From positions 1 to 64,000 of the forward strand of contig CAIMFY010000014.1 in the NCBI GenBank assembly GCA_903840415.1: a stretch of 64,000 nucleotides of DNA, given 5' to 3'. Origin of the DNA: an uncultured Opitutia bacterium (GTDB lineage Bacteria; Verrucomicrobiota; Verrucomicrobiia; Opitutales; Opitutaceae). Numbering within the stretch: the stretch's first letter is position 1; each line of letters begins with the position of its first letter. Positions 17,481 through 27,328 of this stretch are shown one piece after another. Below the pieces are notes generated by a model that was not told the origin of the DNA, did not search any database, and was given only the letters and a program-made list of their open reading frames with translations. A program made the translations under genes and the position numbers.

Positions 17481-18049
17481 TGCCGCGAGCGCTGAAGGAT
17501 GCGCTCGAGGAGCACGTCGAGTTGCGCCGCGTAACTTTCGATTTTACGCTGCAAGTAGCCGCTGCCGACCAGTGAAGGAATCGCGATCGTGAGGCCGAGC
17601 ACGGTAGCCGACAGTGCGAGCGCGACGCCACTGGTGAACTTCACCGGATCGGGCAGACCGGTGTCGGGGGCGATTTGCGAGAAGACCTCAAGGAGGCCGG
17701 TGACCGTGCCGGTCAGGCCGATGAGCGGCGCCGCGGCGTAAATGACGTCCAAGTAAGCCACGCCGCGCTCCATGCGGTTGATTTCGAGGCGGGCGAAGGC
17801 TTTGACGGCGCCTTCATCGTTTTTATGGACTTCGGCAAATTGGACGATGCGCGCCAGCACCGTGTGTTTGCCGCCGACCAGCGGGCGACCCGCGACTACC
17901 GCGTCGACCAAATCCTCCGGCATCACGGCGCCCTTGCGCAACGCAAAGGCGCGTTCGCAGATAATGAACACCGCTCCAGCAGAACAGAGAGCGAGAGGAT
18001 AAATGAGGAGGCCGGCCCCCTTCACAACGTCGAGCATGGCGAGGAACAT
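17477..18049 (-). CDS. exbB: MotA/TolQ/ExbB proton channel family protein
   Basis: 190 residues with three hydrophobic segments: ~11-30, ~100-122 (IYAAAPLIGLTGTVTGLLEVF, carrying the conserved GLxGTVxGL pattern) and ~138-165 (SGVALALSATVLGLTIAIPSL). It forms the proton channel with ExbD, whose start overlaps this stop. ExbB/TolQ proteins are usually 220-240 residues, so the N-terminus is short. The gene starts 117 bp after the leuD stop on the same strand, with a terminator between. Confidence 0.92.
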   Translation of the reverse strand: MFLAMLDVVKGAGLLIYPLALCSAGAVFIICERAFALRKGAVMPEDLVDAVVAGRPLVGGKHTVLARIVQFAEVHKNDEGAVKAFARLEINRMERGVAYLDVIYAAAPLIGLTGTVTGLLEVFSQIAPDTGLPDPVKFTSGVALALSATVLGLTIAIPSLVGSGYLQRKIESYAAQLDVLLERILQRSRQ

Positions 18050-18099
18050 AAGGTAAGATGAGTGCCGAGTTGTGACGTGCCGTCAGCGAAAAAGTTCGA

Positions 18100-18128
18100 A
18101 AAAATAGTGCCGACAGCCTCATCGGCAC
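18100..18128 (-). terminator. Rho-independent terminator downstream of leuCD
   Basis: Read on the minus strand, GTGCCGA and TCGGCAC (18122-18128 with 18107-18113) form a perfect 7-bp stem around an 8-nt loop. It is followed at once by TATTTTTTCG, a clear U-run. It lies about 40 bp after the leuD stop and separates leuCD from exbB-exbD. Confidence 0.75.
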
Positions 18129-18165
18129 ATCTAGACCAGAGGCGGAGTCGGCCGATGGCGCACTA

Positions 18166-18768
18166 TTAAGCCGCCAAATAAGGCAACTTCGCAGCCATCG
18201 CCTTCACCTGAGGCACGCCTTCGAGGAGTTCGCCGATGGCGTCCCAGCGGCCATTCACAAGAGCGTCGCGCGCAGTTTCACGCACAGCGGCCTTCACCGT
18301 TTGGCCGCCAAACCGGATTTCTTGCTTAGCCACATCGAAAACGATCTCAGTCTGCGGATTGGCTTCGATGGCGGAGGCGATCGTAGCGATATCGGCGCGG
18401 CTGGCGGTGGCGCAGGGAATGCCGAGGGTCGTGCAGTTGCCGAAAAATATCTCGGCGAATCCCTCAGCGATGACTGCCTGAAACCCATATTTCTGGATCG
18501 CCTGCGGAGCGTGCTCGCGAGAGGAACCGCAGCCGAAGTTCGCGCCGGAAAACAGGAGAGTTGCACCCTTAAAGCGCGACTCGTTCAGCGGGTGCGGCTT
18601 GTTGGTGCCGTCGGCATTCTTCCGGACGTCGTAGAACAGAAACTCACCGAGTCCGTCAAACGTGACGCATTTCATAAAGCGCGCCGGAATGATGCGGTCG
18701 GTGTCGATGTCGTTGCCGGGGACGTAAACACCGCGGCCGGTGCGGGAGGTAATTTTTTCGAGAGCCAT
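18166..18768 (-). CDS. leuD: 3-isopropylmalate dehydratase small subunit
   Basis: 200 residues, matching LeuD length. It starts with the conserved RGVYVPGNDIDTDRIIPARF region (~13-32) and carries LLFSGANFGCGSSREHAP at about 70-88, the swivelling-domain signature of the aconitase superfamily. With LeuC it isomerises 2-isopropylmalate to 3-isopropylmalate in leucine synthesis in the cytoplasm. It follows leuC by 25 bp and is cotranscribed. Confidence 0.96.
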   Translation of the reverse strand: MALEKITSRTGRGVYVPGNDIDTDRIIPARFMKCVTFDGLGEFLFYDVRKNADGTNKPHPLNESRFKGATLLFSGANFGCGSSREHAPQAIQKYGFQAVIAEGFAEIFFGNCTTLGIPCATASRADIATIASAIEANPQTEIVFDVAKQEIRFGGQTVKAAVRETARDALVNGRWDAIGELLEGVPQVKAMAAKLPYLAA

Positions 18769-18793
18769 GGAAGTGTGAAGTAAAGGTTAGGAA

Positions 18794-20206
18794 TCAGTTG
18801 ACCGCGAAAACCTCACGCGCGTCAGCGACGGAGCCGGCGACTGCGGCGGCAGCGACCATGAGCGGGCTCATGAGCAAGGTGCGTCCGGTCGGCGATCCCT
18901 GACGGCCCTTAAAGTTGCGGTTCGACGAACTGGCGCAGAGTTGATCGCCAATGAGCTTGTCGGGATTCATCGCGAGGCACATCGAGCAACCAGCCGCACG
19001 CCATTCGAAACCGGCCTCACTGAAAATTTTATCGAGGCCGAGTTTTTCGCACTGGAGTGCCACGATTTGCGAGCCCGGCACCGCGATCGCTTTCACGCCC
19101 GCAGCGACCTTCCGGCCACGCACGAATCTCGCGACTTCTTGGAAATCGCTCAACCGTCCGTTCGTGCAGGAACCAATGAACGCCACGTCGATCTTCGTGC
19201 CCTTGATGGGCGCGCCGGGCTTTAGTTTCATGTAGGCGAGTGCTTCTTCGATGGACGCTTTTTCATCGACTGAAGTCGTCTTCGTTGGATCGGGAATAGC
19301 CTCCGCGATCGAAATGCCCTGGCCAGGATTGATGCCCCATGTGACGGTCGGCGCGATGTCGGCAGCGGCGATAGTGACGACATCGTCGTAGTAACAATCC
19401 GCGTCGCTAGCGAATGACTTCCACTGCGCCACCGCACTGTCCCACGCCGCACCTTTCGGCGAATAGGGACGGCCTTTGAGGTAGCTGAATGTCGTCTCGT
19501 CAGGATTGACGTAACCCGCGCGCGCGCCGCCTTCGATGGACATATTACACACGGTCATGCGCTCCTCCATCGAGAAGTGGTCGAAGACCTCGCCGCCGTA
19601 TTCGTAGGCGAAGCCGGTGCCGCCATTCACACCCAGGGTCCGGATGATGTGGAGAATGACGTCCTTGGCATATACCCCCGGTCGCAGCTTACCCGTCACA
19701 TTGATCCGGCGGACCTTCAGCTTGCCGAGCGCGATGGTTTGGGTCGCGAGCACATCGCGGATTTGCGTGGTGCCGATGCCGAACGCAATCGCGCCGAACG
19801 CGCCATGCGTGCTAGTGTGCGAGTCGCCGCAGGCAATGGTGGTGCCCGGCTGCGTAATGCCTTGCTCCGGACCAACGATGTGGACGATGCCCTGCTTGCC
19901 GCTCGCCCGGTCAAAAAACGTGATGCCAAATTCGCGGCAGCTCTTGCGCAACTCATCCATCATCGCCTGAGCGAGCGGGTCGCCGTAAGGCTCCACGAGT
20001 TGATCCGTTGGGATGATATGGTCGACGGTGGCAAACGTGCGGTGCGGCATCGCCACCTTAAGCTTGAGGTCACGAAGCATCCCAAACGCCTGCGGACTGG
20101 TCACTTCATGGATGAGGTGAGTGCCGATGAGGAGTTGGGTCTGGCCGTTGGCGAGCTTGCGGACGGTGTGAGCGTCCCAGACTTTTTCAAACAAAGATTT
20201 GGGCAT
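18794..20206 (-). CDS. leuC: 3-isopropylmalate dehydratase large subunit
   Basis: 470 residues, the length of bacterial LeuC (type 1). It carries the Fe-S ligand motifs: [12 protein letters not shown] around 345-357 and [11 protein letters not shown] around 408-418. It also has substrate-side motifs such as [13 protein letters not shown] near 130. It acts with LeuD in leucine biosynthesis. The start is the ATG at 20206 ([15 protein letters not shown]). It faces a LysR regulator across an 82-bp shared control region containing a dyad at 20237-20252. Confidence 0.97.
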   Translation of the reverse strand: MPKSLFEKVWDAHTVRKLANGQTQLLIGTHLIHEVTSPQAFGMLRDLKLKVAMPHRTFATVDHIIPTDQLVEPYGDPLAQAMMDELRKSCREFGITFFDRASGKQGIVHIVGPEQGITQPGTTIACGDSHTSTHGAFGAIAFGIGTTQIRDVLATQTIALGKLKVRRINVTGKLRPGVYAKDVILHIIRTLGVNGGTGFAYEYGGEVFDHFSMEERMTVCNMSIEGGARAGYVNPDETTFSYLKGRPYSPKGAAWDSAVAQWKSFASDADCYYDDVVTIAAADIAPTVTWGINPGQGISIAEAIPDPTKTTSVDEKASIEEALAYMKLKPGAPIKGTKIDVAFIGSCTNGRLSDFQEVARFVRGRKVAAGVKAIAVPGSQIVALQCEKLGLDKIFSEAGFEWRAAGCSMCLAMNPDKLIGDQLCASSSNRNFKGRQGSPTGRTLLMSPLMVAAAAVAGSVADAREVFAVN

Positions 20207-20236
20207 GGCGACAGAGGAGATTTCCTAAAAACAACG

Positions 20237-20252
20237 TCTGGAGGCTACCAGA
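20237..20252. promoter_or_regulatory. Dyad operator candidate in the leuC/LysR shared control region
   Basis: TCTGG, six bases, then CCAGA: a perfect 5-bp interrupted palindrome. On the leuC strand the six central bases read TAGCCT and lie 18 nt after TTTACA. The pair could therefore be the -10 and -35 elements of the leuC promoter with the dyad over the -10. LysR-type proteins commonly bind interrupted dyads between divergent genes. The promoter elements are weak matches, so this is a hypothesis. Confidence 0.4.
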
Positions 20253-20288
20253 ATGTTGCCATGCCTGTAAATACTTGTTCAGGTCGCT

Positions 20289-21209
20289 GTGATGCCTCGG
20301 GAGTATCAGTTCCCGTTTGAGTTACGCCACCTCGTCTACTTTCACGAAGTCGCCCGGCACCTGCATTTCCGCAAGGCCGCTGAATCGCTAGCGCTCGCGC
20401 AGCCTGCCCTTAGCCGACAGATCGCACAATTGGAGAAGGCCCTCGGTGCGCCGTTGTTTGTGCGCTCACGCCGTCGCGTCGATCTCACGCCCGCCGGGCG
20501 GGTGCTTGCAGAGCGCGTCGAACCGCTCCTGCGCTTGCTCAACCGCATGCCCCGCGATGTCCGGGCCGTCGCCGACGGCGAGGTTGGTCACGTCCGCGTG
20601 GCATTCACCGGCCTCGCGATGGCGACCGTGTTGCCGAAAATTCTTCACGCGTTTCACCTCCGTCACCCCGGGATTCGTCTAGAGCTAACGGAGTCGCCAA
20701 CGTCGGCTCAGATGGTGGCACTGCAATCGGGTGATCTGGCGTGCGGCTTTTTCCACCCCGATGCGGCGACCGTCGGATTAAATACCAAGCTCCTCCTCCG
20801 CGAACGCAACGGGGTGCTGCTACCCGCCACCCACCTACTCGCCAAACGCGCCGCGCTCAAACTCCTCGACCTCGCGATGGTGCCACTCGTGCTTTTCCCC
20901 CGGACGCACAATCCCGGCTTCTACGATCGCATCCTCGCGGCGTTTGCGATGGTGGGCATCACTCCGCGCATCGCCGAGGAAGTGTGGCCGCGCGCGAACG
21001 CCGTCGGGCTCATTCGCGCCGGACTGGGTGCGACATTTATGACTCCGTCCGAGGCGCAGCACTTGCCACCGGAGATTGTGTTTCGGCGGTTGCGCGGACC
21101 GGCTCCCGAAAGCCGGCTCGTCCTCGGTTGGCGGCAGTCCCCCAATCCGGAGCCGGCGCTGGCAGCGTTTCTGGCGGTGGCGCTCGCGTCACCACGAACT
21201 CGCGACTGA
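20289..21209 (+). CDS. LysR-family transcriptional regulator
   Basis: 306 residues, typical LTTR length. Winged helix-turn-helix at about 10-70 (ELRHLVYFHEVARHLHFRKAAESL, ALSRQIAQLEKALGAPLFVR), then an effector-binding domain of the periplasmic-binding-protein fold at ~95-300. It is divergent from leuCD, so by the usual LTTR arrangement it may control leucine biosynthesis, though its sequence does not identify the coinducer. The first codon is GTG at 20289, followed at once by ATG at 20292; either may be the start. Confidence 0.93.
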   Translation: MMPREYQFPFELRHLVYFHEVARHLHFRKAAESLALAQPALSRQIAQLEKALGAPLFVRSRRRVDLTPAGRVLAERVEPLLRLLNRMPRDVRAVADGEVGHVRVAFTGLAMATVLPKILHAFHLRHPGIRLELTESPTSAQMVALQSGDLACGFFHPDAATVGLNTKLLLRERNGVLLPATHLLAKRAALKLLDLAMVPLVLFPRTHNPGFYDRILAAFAMVGITPRIAEEVWPRANAVGLIRAGLGATFMTPSEAQHLPPEIVFRRLRGPAPESRLVLGWRQSPNPEPALAAFLAVALASPRTRD

Positions 21210-21217
21210 GCGACGTT

Positions 21218-23047
21218 CTATCGCGCCAACTTCAAGGCTTTCTCCAGTCGGTCGAATTCGTTGGCCAACTGGCTGTGGGCTTCAGCCTGAAGTGTGTGGC
21301 GCGCCCGCTCGATCGCGTGCCGCGCTTCTGTCGGATGATTCAGCTGCATGAGATGGGCCACGAAGCGGACGACCACCGCGTCGAAAAACGCGACTCCTGC
21401 ACCTCGCCCGTAAGTTTCAACGACGGAATTGTAGGCGCGCACCTGCTCTGCCAGCGGCTGCGTCTCGATCGCCCGCTGCACGATCTCGCGCGCCTGCGCC
21501 ACGTTCAGATCGCTGCGGTCATCCTGATTCTTTCGCGCGATCCGGCGCTCCTCGGCATTGGCCTCACTTGTTTGTCCGCGTGCCCGCAGGCTTGCGCTCA
21601 AGCGGTTCACATAGGCCGCCTCGAGATCCGGATACCGCTGAAACGCCAGCGCCGCCTCGCGCATCACGGCTTCCACCGGCTTCGACTCGAGTGTCGCCTT
21701 CTGGGTGGCGGCGATGAGTGTGTCCCACGCAGTGTCGTTTCGGCGTTCGGTGTCCACCGCGAGACGCGCGGCAGTCAACGCCGCACCGACGTTGCCTGCC
21801 GCCAGGTAATCTGCAGCAAACCCTCGGTGGATTCGCGAGGTGGCGAACGCCGGCAGTTCGTGAAAACGCTCGGCCATAAATTGCAGCTCGTGATCGGTGA
21901 GTTCGCCCCACGTCTGCGGATCGCGGGCCAAGCCGGTGACGAATTTTTGTCCGATGTCCCGGCCGGCATCGAGCTGCCAGTGGTTGTTGCTGTCGAGAAA
22001 ACCGAACCACGCGTGGCGCCCGTCATGGCCGGCGCCGTGGAAAAATAATGTCGGCACCCCGCGCGCTTTGCCAAGTTCCGTCGCGAAATACGCCTGATCG
22101 ACGCAGATGCCACCGTCGCGCAGGATGTCCATCAGGCGGTAAGTGCGGCCGGGCCAGATCGGGCGTTCCGCCGCCAACCGCTCGTTGCGATAGCGGATCA
22201 TGGCGTAGGCGCGGGCGAGTTGGTTGAGGGGGATGTCGGAGATATTCTGTGCCCACTCAAGTTCCGGCGTCGGTGCGGCGGCATCGACGACAAACTTCAG
22301 CTCGTCCGCCGGCAATCGATTCAATCGGTGAAATGTCCGACCGATCTGATCTTGGTGAGTCCACCACGCGAAAGCATCGGTCGCACTGGGGAATCGTCGC
22401 GGCAGCGCCTCAGTCGCAACCTGTCCGTGCGGCCAGTCGGGCGGTGGCGGAACATCGTAAACCACCGCGATCGCGAGGGCGAGGTGGCTGTAGCCGCGCA
22501 CTCGTGCTGGGTCATGCCGGTAAAGCTCATCGAGAATCTGGAAGACCTTCGGCAAATAATCCACCGGAGACAGCAAAGCGAAAAACTCCTCCGCCACCGC
22601 GGCATCGTTGATGAGCCAAGCCTGCGTCGCGGGCGAGAGCGCGTAGCCCAGCGGGCTGTCGCGCGGCGTGTAGCGCGAGGGCATGTTGGCATGGCCGACC
22701 TGCGCGGCCGTCACGGCCTGAATCCAACGCGGGAGAAAATGCGCCTCGGTTTCGCCCAACAGGGTGGCCCACCGTGCGGCATTGAGCCACGCTTCGGCAG
22801 CGGGGAGCCGACCCGCGTCGTAAGCCCGGACCGCGGCACCTCGCAGACCAGCCTGCTGCGGCGCCCAGCCATCGCGCTGCGCAGCGGAGAATACGGCGGA
22901 GAGGCGCGCTCCGGTCGGCGGCTGGAGGCTTTCGGTTGCGGGGATTTGCGCCCCGAGGCGCGTAGCAAGGCCCAGCGAAAAAATCACGCCGCAACGCGTC
23001 AGTCTGAGCGAGACGAAGAATCCGGCACGGCGGCCGTCTGCGAGCAT
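21218..23047 (-). CDS. Exported protein with transglutaminase-like domain and helical C-terminal repeats
   Basis: About 609 residues from the ATG at 23047, chosen because a signal-peptide-like segment follows (RCGVIFSLGLATRLGAQ); an upstream start at 23086 adds 13 charged residues. A transglutaminase-like cysteine-protease fold is suggested by a Cys-His-Asp order: Cys315 in GGICVDQAY, His345 in GRHAWFGF and Asp360 in LDAGRD. N-terminal and C-terminal parts are alpha-helical and TPR-like (AALTAARLAV, DTLIAATQKA and similar). Possible roles are peptidoglycan or protein cross-link hydrolysis in the periplasm. I do not recognise a named family. The triad is read by eye. Confidence 0.7.
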   Translation of the reverse strand: MLADGRRAGFFVSLRLTRCGVIFSLGLATRLGAQIPATESLQPPTGARLSAVFSAAQRDGWAPQQAGLRGAAVRAYDAGRLPAAEAWLNAARWATLLGETEAHFLPRWIQAVTAAQVGHANMPSRYTPRDSPLGYALSPATQAWLINDAAVAEEFFALLSPVDYLPKVFQILDELYRHDPARVRGYSHLALAIAVVYDVPPPPDWPHGQVATEALPRRFPSATDAFAWWTHQDQIGRTFHRLNRLPADELKFVVDAAAPTPELEWAQNISDIPLNQLARAYAMIRYRNERLAAERPIWPGRTYRLMDILRDGGICVDQAYFATELGKARGVPTLFFHGAGHDGRHAWFGFLDSNNHWQLDAGRDIGQKFVTGLARDPQTWGELTDHELQFMAERFHELPAFATSRIHRGFAADYLAAGNVGAALTAARLAVDTERRNDTAWDTLIAATQKATLESKPVEAVMREAALAFQRYPDLEAAYVNRLSASLRARGQTSEANAEERRIARKNQDDRSDLNVAQAREIVQRAIETQPLAEQVRAYNSVVETYGRGAGVAFFDAVVVRFVAHLMQLNHPTEARHAIERARHTLQAEAHSQLANEFDRLEKALKLAR

Positions 23048-23090
23048 GCTCTTGGATTCTTTGCGACACGCAGAATGACAAACCAAAAGA

Positions 23091-23127
23091 AAACCCCGCT
23101 CCCGTTGTTCTCGGAGGGGCGGGGTTT
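23091..23127 (-). terminator. Rho-independent terminator after clpC
   Basis: AAACCCCGC (23091-23099) pairs perfectly with GCGGGGTTT (23119-23127), and the stem extends inward through one wobble pair and a further CCC/GGG. On the minus strand the stem is followed by TTTTCTTTTGG. It sits about 30 bp after the clpC stop and insulates the operon from the transglutaminase-like gene. Confidence 0.75.
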
Positions 23128-23156
23128 CTGTGGGCGACGGGTGGTCGGCGTTTTTG

Positions 23157-25685
23157 TTATGGCGCCACTCCGCTTGTGGCGGCGGGTGGTGTCTTTTGCT
23201 TGAAAACTAGTTTCTCTCCGTCGCGGGTCACGAGGCACGGCTCGCCGTCCTTGACCTCGCCCTTGAGCAACGCCTCGGCCAGCGGATCCTCAAGATAGTG
23301 CTCGACGGCGCGGCGCAGCGGACGCGCACCGTATTTTTCGTCGTAGCCCTTCTCAATTAGGAGATCTTTCGCCTCCTGCGAGAATTCGAGCGTGATTTTC
23401 CGCTCGACGAGCCGCTTGGCGAAGTTCGCGGTTTCGAGTTCGACGATCTTAATCAGATCGTTTTTGTCGAGGGGACGGAAGAAGACGATGTCCGAGATCC
23501 GGTTTAGGAATTCCGGCTTGAAGACGCGCTTGGCCTCTTCGAGCACCTTTTCGCGCATCTTCTCGGCGTCGTTGAAATTCGATGCCGCCGCCGCGAAGCC
23601 CATCGAGGTCTGGCGCTGCAGGAGCGCCGCGCCGACATTCGAGGTCATGATGATGATCGTGTTGCGGAAATCGACTGTGCGGCCGAGCGAGTCGGTCAGG
23701 CGGCCATCCTCAAGAATCTGCAGCAGCAACTGGATGACATCGGGGTGCGCCTTCTCCACTTCGTCGAACAGCACCACCGCATAGGGTTTGCGCCGCACAG
23801 CCTCGGTAAGCTGTCCGCCCTCCTCGTAGCCGACATAGCCGGGAGGCGAGCCGACGAGGCGGGACACGGAGAATTTCTCCATGTATTCCGACATGTCGAC
23901 CTGGATGATGGCGTCCTGATTGCCGAACATCTGTGCGGCAAGTTGCTTCGCGAGCATCGTCTTGCCGACGCCCGTTGGGCCGACGAACATAAACGAGCCA
24001 ATCGGCCGGCGCGGATCCTTGAGATCGGCGCGCGAACGACGGAGGGCGCGAGCGATCGAGACGGCGGCAATGTCTTGGCCGATGACGGCCTTTTGGAGCT
24101 CGGATTCGAGCGCGAGGAGTTTCTCACTCTCTTTCTTTTCCATCCGGTTGAGCGGAATTCCCGTCCAGTCTGCAACGACCTGCATCATCAGTTCTTCGTC
24201 GATGGCGACGCGTTTCTCGTCGCGGGATTTTTTCCACTGCTCGGTAACCTGTTCCTGTTTCGCGCGGAGTTGTTTCTCCTGATCGCGAAACTTGGCGGCT
24301 TCTTCGAAATGCTGTTCGGCAATGGCTTTTTCCTTCGCCGCGCAGACAGCCTCGATTTCTTTGATGAGACTCTCGATGTCCGGCGGACGCGTGAGCGCTC
24401 CGATCCGCGCACGGGAACCGGCCTCGTCCATCACGTCGATGGCTTTGTCCGGCAGGAAGCGGCCGGTGATGTAGCGGTCCGAAAGTTTGGCGGCGGCCTC
24501 AAGCGACTTGTCGGTAAACGTCGCCTTGTGGTGATCCTCATACTTGGAGCGAATGCCTTTGAGGATGAGAATGGTGTCGTCGACGGAGGGCGCCTCGACT
24601 TTCACGGACTGGAAACGACGATCGAGAGCGGAGTCCTTCTCGATGTATTTCCGGTATTCGGTGAGCGTAGTGGCGCCGACGCACTGGAGTTCGCCGCGCG
24701 AAAGGGCCGGCTTGAAAATATTCGAGGCGTCCATCGCGCCCTCGGCGGCGCCAGCGCCGACGATGGTGTGGAGTTCGTCGATGAAGAGAATGATGTTCTT
24801 GGCGCGCTTGATTTCGTCCATCACGGCCTTGATGCGCTCCTCGAACTGGCCGCGGTATTTAGTGCCGGCGACCATCAGCGCGAGATCGAGCGTGATGACT
24901 TTCTTCTCGGCGAGGATTTCGGGCACAGCGCCCGCGGCGATTTCCTGCGCTAGGCCTTCGACGATGGCAGTTTTGCCGACGCCGGCCTCGCCAATAAGGA
25001 CGGGATTATTCTTCGTCCGGCGGCAGAGAATCTGGATGACGCGGCGAATTTCGTTTTTGCGTCCGATGACGGGATCCATTTCGCCTTTGCGGGCGAGTTC
25101 GGTGAGATCGCGGCCGAAGGCTTTCAGCGCGGGCGTCTTCACTTCCTTCTTATCCTCGGGCTGCGCTGCGGAGCGCTGTGGGTTGCCGGCAGTCGCCTCT
25201 TCGCCGCCACCTTCGCCAGGCTGCGAGCCGGAGAACTGTGGATCGAGTTCGCGGAGGATTTCGTTGCGGGTCCGTTCGATGTCGATGTCGAGCGACTTGA
25301 GCACACGGGCGGCAACGCCTTCGCCTTCGCGCAGGAGGCCGAGCAGAATGTGCTCGGTGCCGACGTAGGAATGGTTGAGCGTCTTCGCTTCGCGGCCGGC
25401 GAGCGCGAGCACTTTTTTCACGCGGGGTGTGTAGGGCACGCTGTTTTGTGCCTTCGTTTCCTGGCCGATGCCGACCTGCTTCTCGACGGCGTTACGCACC
25501 GTCTCGAGGTCGAGGCCCATTTTTTGCAGCACGCTGACGGCCACGCCCTGACCCAGCTTGATCAGGCCAAGCAGGATGTGCTCCGTGCCCACGTAATTAT
25601 GGTGGAAGCGGTCGGCTTCCTTGCGGGCGAGCGCGAGCACCTGCTGGGCGCGCGGCGTGAAATTGTTCATCGGTTCCTGAGACAT
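23157..25685 (-). CDS. clpC: ATP-dependent Clp protease ATP-binding subunit ClpC
   Basis: 842 residues. Two N-terminal Clp repeats (~5-150, [16 protein letters not shown] and [15 protein letters not shown]), AAA+ domain 1 with Walker [14 protein letters not shown] (~230), a middle UVR-containing segment (~435-475, [14 protein letters not shown]) that is diagnostic of ClpC, AAA+ domain 2 with Walker [14 protein letters not shown] (~565), and a C-terminal D2-small domain. It unfolds proteins for ClpP. Its operon partners McsA and McsB mark substrates by arginine phosphorylation in Firmicutes. The start is the ATG at 25685, 17 bp after the mcsB stop. Confidence 0.97.
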   Translation of the reverse strand: MSQEPMNNFTPRAQQVLALARKEADRFHHNYVGTEHILLGLIKLGQGVAVSVLQKMGLDLETVRNAVEKQVGIGQETKAQNSVPYTPRVKKVLALAGREAKTLNHSYVGTEHILLGLLREGEGVAARVLKSLDIDIERTRNEILRELDPQFSGSQPGEGGGEEATAGNPQRSAAQPEDKKEVKTPALKAFGRDLTELARKGEMDPVIGRKNEIRRVIQILCRRTKNNPVLIGEAGVGKTAIVEGLAQEIAAGAVPEILAEKKVITLDLALMVAGTKYRGQFEERIKAVMDEIKRAKNIILFIDELHTIVGAGAAEGAMDASNIFKPALSRGELQCVGATTLTEYRKYIEKDSALDRRFQSVKVEAPSVDDTILILKGIRSKYEDHHKATFTDKSLEAAAKLSDRYITGRFLPDKAIDVMDEAGSRARIGALTRPPDIESLIKEIEAVCAAKEKAIAEQHFEEAAKFRDQEKQLRAKQEQVTEQWKKSRDEKRVAIDEELMMQVVADWTGIPLNRMEKKESEKLLALESELQKAVIGQDIAAVSIARALRRSRADLKDPRRPIGSFMFVGPTGVGKTMLAKQLAAQMFGNQDAIIQVDMSEYMEKFSVSRLVGSPPGYVGYEEGGQLTEAVRRKPYAVVLFDEVEKAHPDVIQLLLQILEDGRLTDSLGRTVDFRNTIIIMTSNVGAALLQRQTSMGFAAAASNFNDAEKMREKVLEEAKRVFKPEFLNRISDIVFFRPLDKNDLIKIVELETANFAKRLVERKITLEFSQEAKDLLIEKGYDEKYGARPLRRAVEHYLEDPLAEALLKGEVKDGEPCLVTRDGEKLVFKQKTPPAATSGVAP

Positions 25686-25702
25686 GGTCGTGAGATGGGC
25701 GC

Positions 25703-26791
25703 TTAGTTTTTTCCGTTGCTGAAATTGAAGTCCGGGTGGGTAAAATTGGCAAACTCCGAACGCAGTCGCACGGCCCGCAGCAAGTCGCGCTGGCCCGGTT
25801 CGAACTCGCGCTTCTGCGCGTGCTGAAGGTGCCCCGGCTGCGCCTCAATCAGGAGGCGATCGATGACGGAGCGGTTGGCGTCGGGGAACGCGCCGAGGTC
25901 CACGCCCAGGCGGATGAGAGAGAGGAGATTCATCGCCTCGCTCGACGACAGGAGATGCGAATTTCGCAGGATGCCGTAGGCGCGTCCGATCTTGTCGAAA
26001 AGCTTCGCGGGATCGGCCTCCAGGAGTTTGCCACGGGCGTTGAGTTCGTGCTCGGTGATCGACTGGAGCACGCTGCCGAGGCGCTTGATGATTTCTTCTT
26101 CGGATTCGCCGAGGGTCGTCTGATTCGAGATTTGGAAAATACTGCCGCTAGCGTCGGAGCCTTCGCCGAACAGGCCGCGCACCACAATGCCGAGTTGGTT
26201 CACCGCACGGACGACTTTTTCCATCTGGTTCGAAATGACGAGCGCGGGAAGGTGCATCATCGCCGATGCACGCATCGCCGTGCCAAGGTTCGTCGGGCAG
26301 GCCGTGAGGTAGCCGAGTGTCGGCGAGAATGCGAAGTCGAGGACGTCCTCCAGCGCGGAGTCGAGTTCGTTGATCGCGTTCCAGGCTTTCTTCAGTTGAA
26401 AGCCGGCGCGCAACACCTGGATGCGCAGATGATCCTCCTCGTTGATCATCACGGAAAACGTCTGGTCCTTGTTGATCACGACGCCGGCATCGGACTTGGC
26501 GCCGCTGAGTTCGCGACTGATGAGGTGGCGTTCGACGAGGATTTGCTTTTCGAGCTCGGTGAGGTCGCTGATTTCGATGTCGAGGCCGCGCTTCATTGGT
26601 GTGGTCGCGGCGACGGCGGCTCGGCAGCCGCTGAAAATTTCCGCCCGCTGCGCAGGCTTCGCCCAGCCGGGAAACGGCCGGCCGGCGAGATTGCGGGCGA
26701 GGCGGATGCGCGTCATCAGCACGATCGCGGTCTTGCTGCTCGCGGAGTCGGTCAGCTCGGACGGGGAATCGATGAGGGAAGCGATCGTCAT
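25703..26791 (-). CDS. mcsB: Protein-arginine kinase McsB
   Basis: 362 residues from the ATG at 26791, 4 bp after the mcsA stop; a longer frame reaching 26848 would overlap mcsA. It belongs to the ATP:guanido phosphotransferase family: ATP-binding arginines in VLMTRIRLARNLAGRPFPGW (~25-45) and the signature CPTNLGTAMRASAMMHLPAL (~180), matching the creatine kinase active-site block. In Bacillus, McsB phosphorylates arginines on damaged proteins and on CtsR, targeting them to ClpCP. It is translationally close to mcsA. No ctsR gene lies in this operon. Confidence 0.95.
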   Translation of the reverse strand: MTIASLIDSPSELTDSASSKTAIVLMTRIRLARNLAGRPFPGWAKPAQRAEIFSGCRAAVAATTPMKRGLDIEISDLTELEKQILVERHLISRELSGAKSDAGVVINKDQTFSVMINEEDHLRIQVLRAGFQLKKAWNAINELDSALEDVLDFAFSPTLGYLTACPTNLGTAMRASAMMHLPALVISNQMEKVVRAVNQLGIVVRGLFGEGSDASGSIFQISNQTTLGESEEEIIKRLGSVLQSITEHELNARGKLLEADPAKLFDKIGRAYGILRNSHLLSSSEAMNLLSLIRLGVDLGAFPDANRSVIDRLLIEAQPGHLQHAQKREFEPGQRDLLRAVRLRSEFANFTHPDFNFSNGKN

Positions 26792-26795
26792 GGGC

Positions 26796-27302
26796 TCAGC
26801 GCACCGGCTTCTGGGTGACGGTTTGCTTGACCTGGTTGATTTCATCACGGGTGCGGGCAGCGTCTTCGTAGCGTTCTGACTTCACGGCTTCCGTGAGATC
26901 GAGTTCAAGTTTGGTGAGGCGGTCGTAGAGGGATTTGCGCTCGAGGGCCCGGTGCGGGATTTTGCCGGTGTGGGTGACGCCCTTGTGCATGTTGTCGAGC
27001 ATCGGTTCGATGAGGCCCTTAAAGGTGTCATAACACGCCGGGCAGCCGAAACGGCCGTGCTTTTTGAAGTCGCCCGGGGTGAAACCGCATTGCTCGCACC
27101 GCACGCCGGTGATGGAGGGCTCAGGATTGAGCGAGGCTTTGAGCAACAGGTCGGCCAGCGAGAAGCCGCTCGGGTCGGTCACGCCCTTGGCCTGCGCGCA
27201 CGCCTCACATAGGTCCACCTTGTGAACCTTGTTGTTCACGATCTGGGTGAGGTGCACCGTCGCGGGTTTCGAGCAGAGGTCGCATTTCAGCGGATTGGCC
27301 AT
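26796..27302 (-). CDS. mcsA: McsA, zinc-binding activator of McsB
   Basis: 168 residues with four CxxC-type pairs: CDLC (8-11), CEAC (32-35), CEQC (~69-72) and CPAC (~86-89), giving two zinc-binding modules. A C-terminal UVR motif follows (~125-165, LDLTEAVKSERYEDAARTRDEI), like the ClpC middle-domain segment. McsA stimulates McsB kinase activity. First gene of the mcsA-mcsB-clpC operon. A plausible promoter is at 27329-27356, giving a short 5' leader. Confidence 0.94.
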   Translation of the reverse strand: MANPLKCDLCSKPATVHLTQIVNNKVHKVDLCEACAQAKGVTDPSGFSLADLLLKASLNPEPSITGVRCEQCGFTPGDFKKHGRFGCPACYDTFKGLIEPMLDNMHKGVTHTGKIPHRALERKSLYDRLTKLELDLTEAVKSERYEDAARTRDEINQVKQTVTQKPVR

Positions 27303-27328
27303 GAATAGATGTTGGGTTGCTTGCAGGC

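Noticed and set aside
23745-24953. 402-codon plus-strand frame opposite clpC
   Set aside because: Complement of two AAA+ domains with canonical motifs on the minus strand; the plus-strand peptide shows no family pattern.
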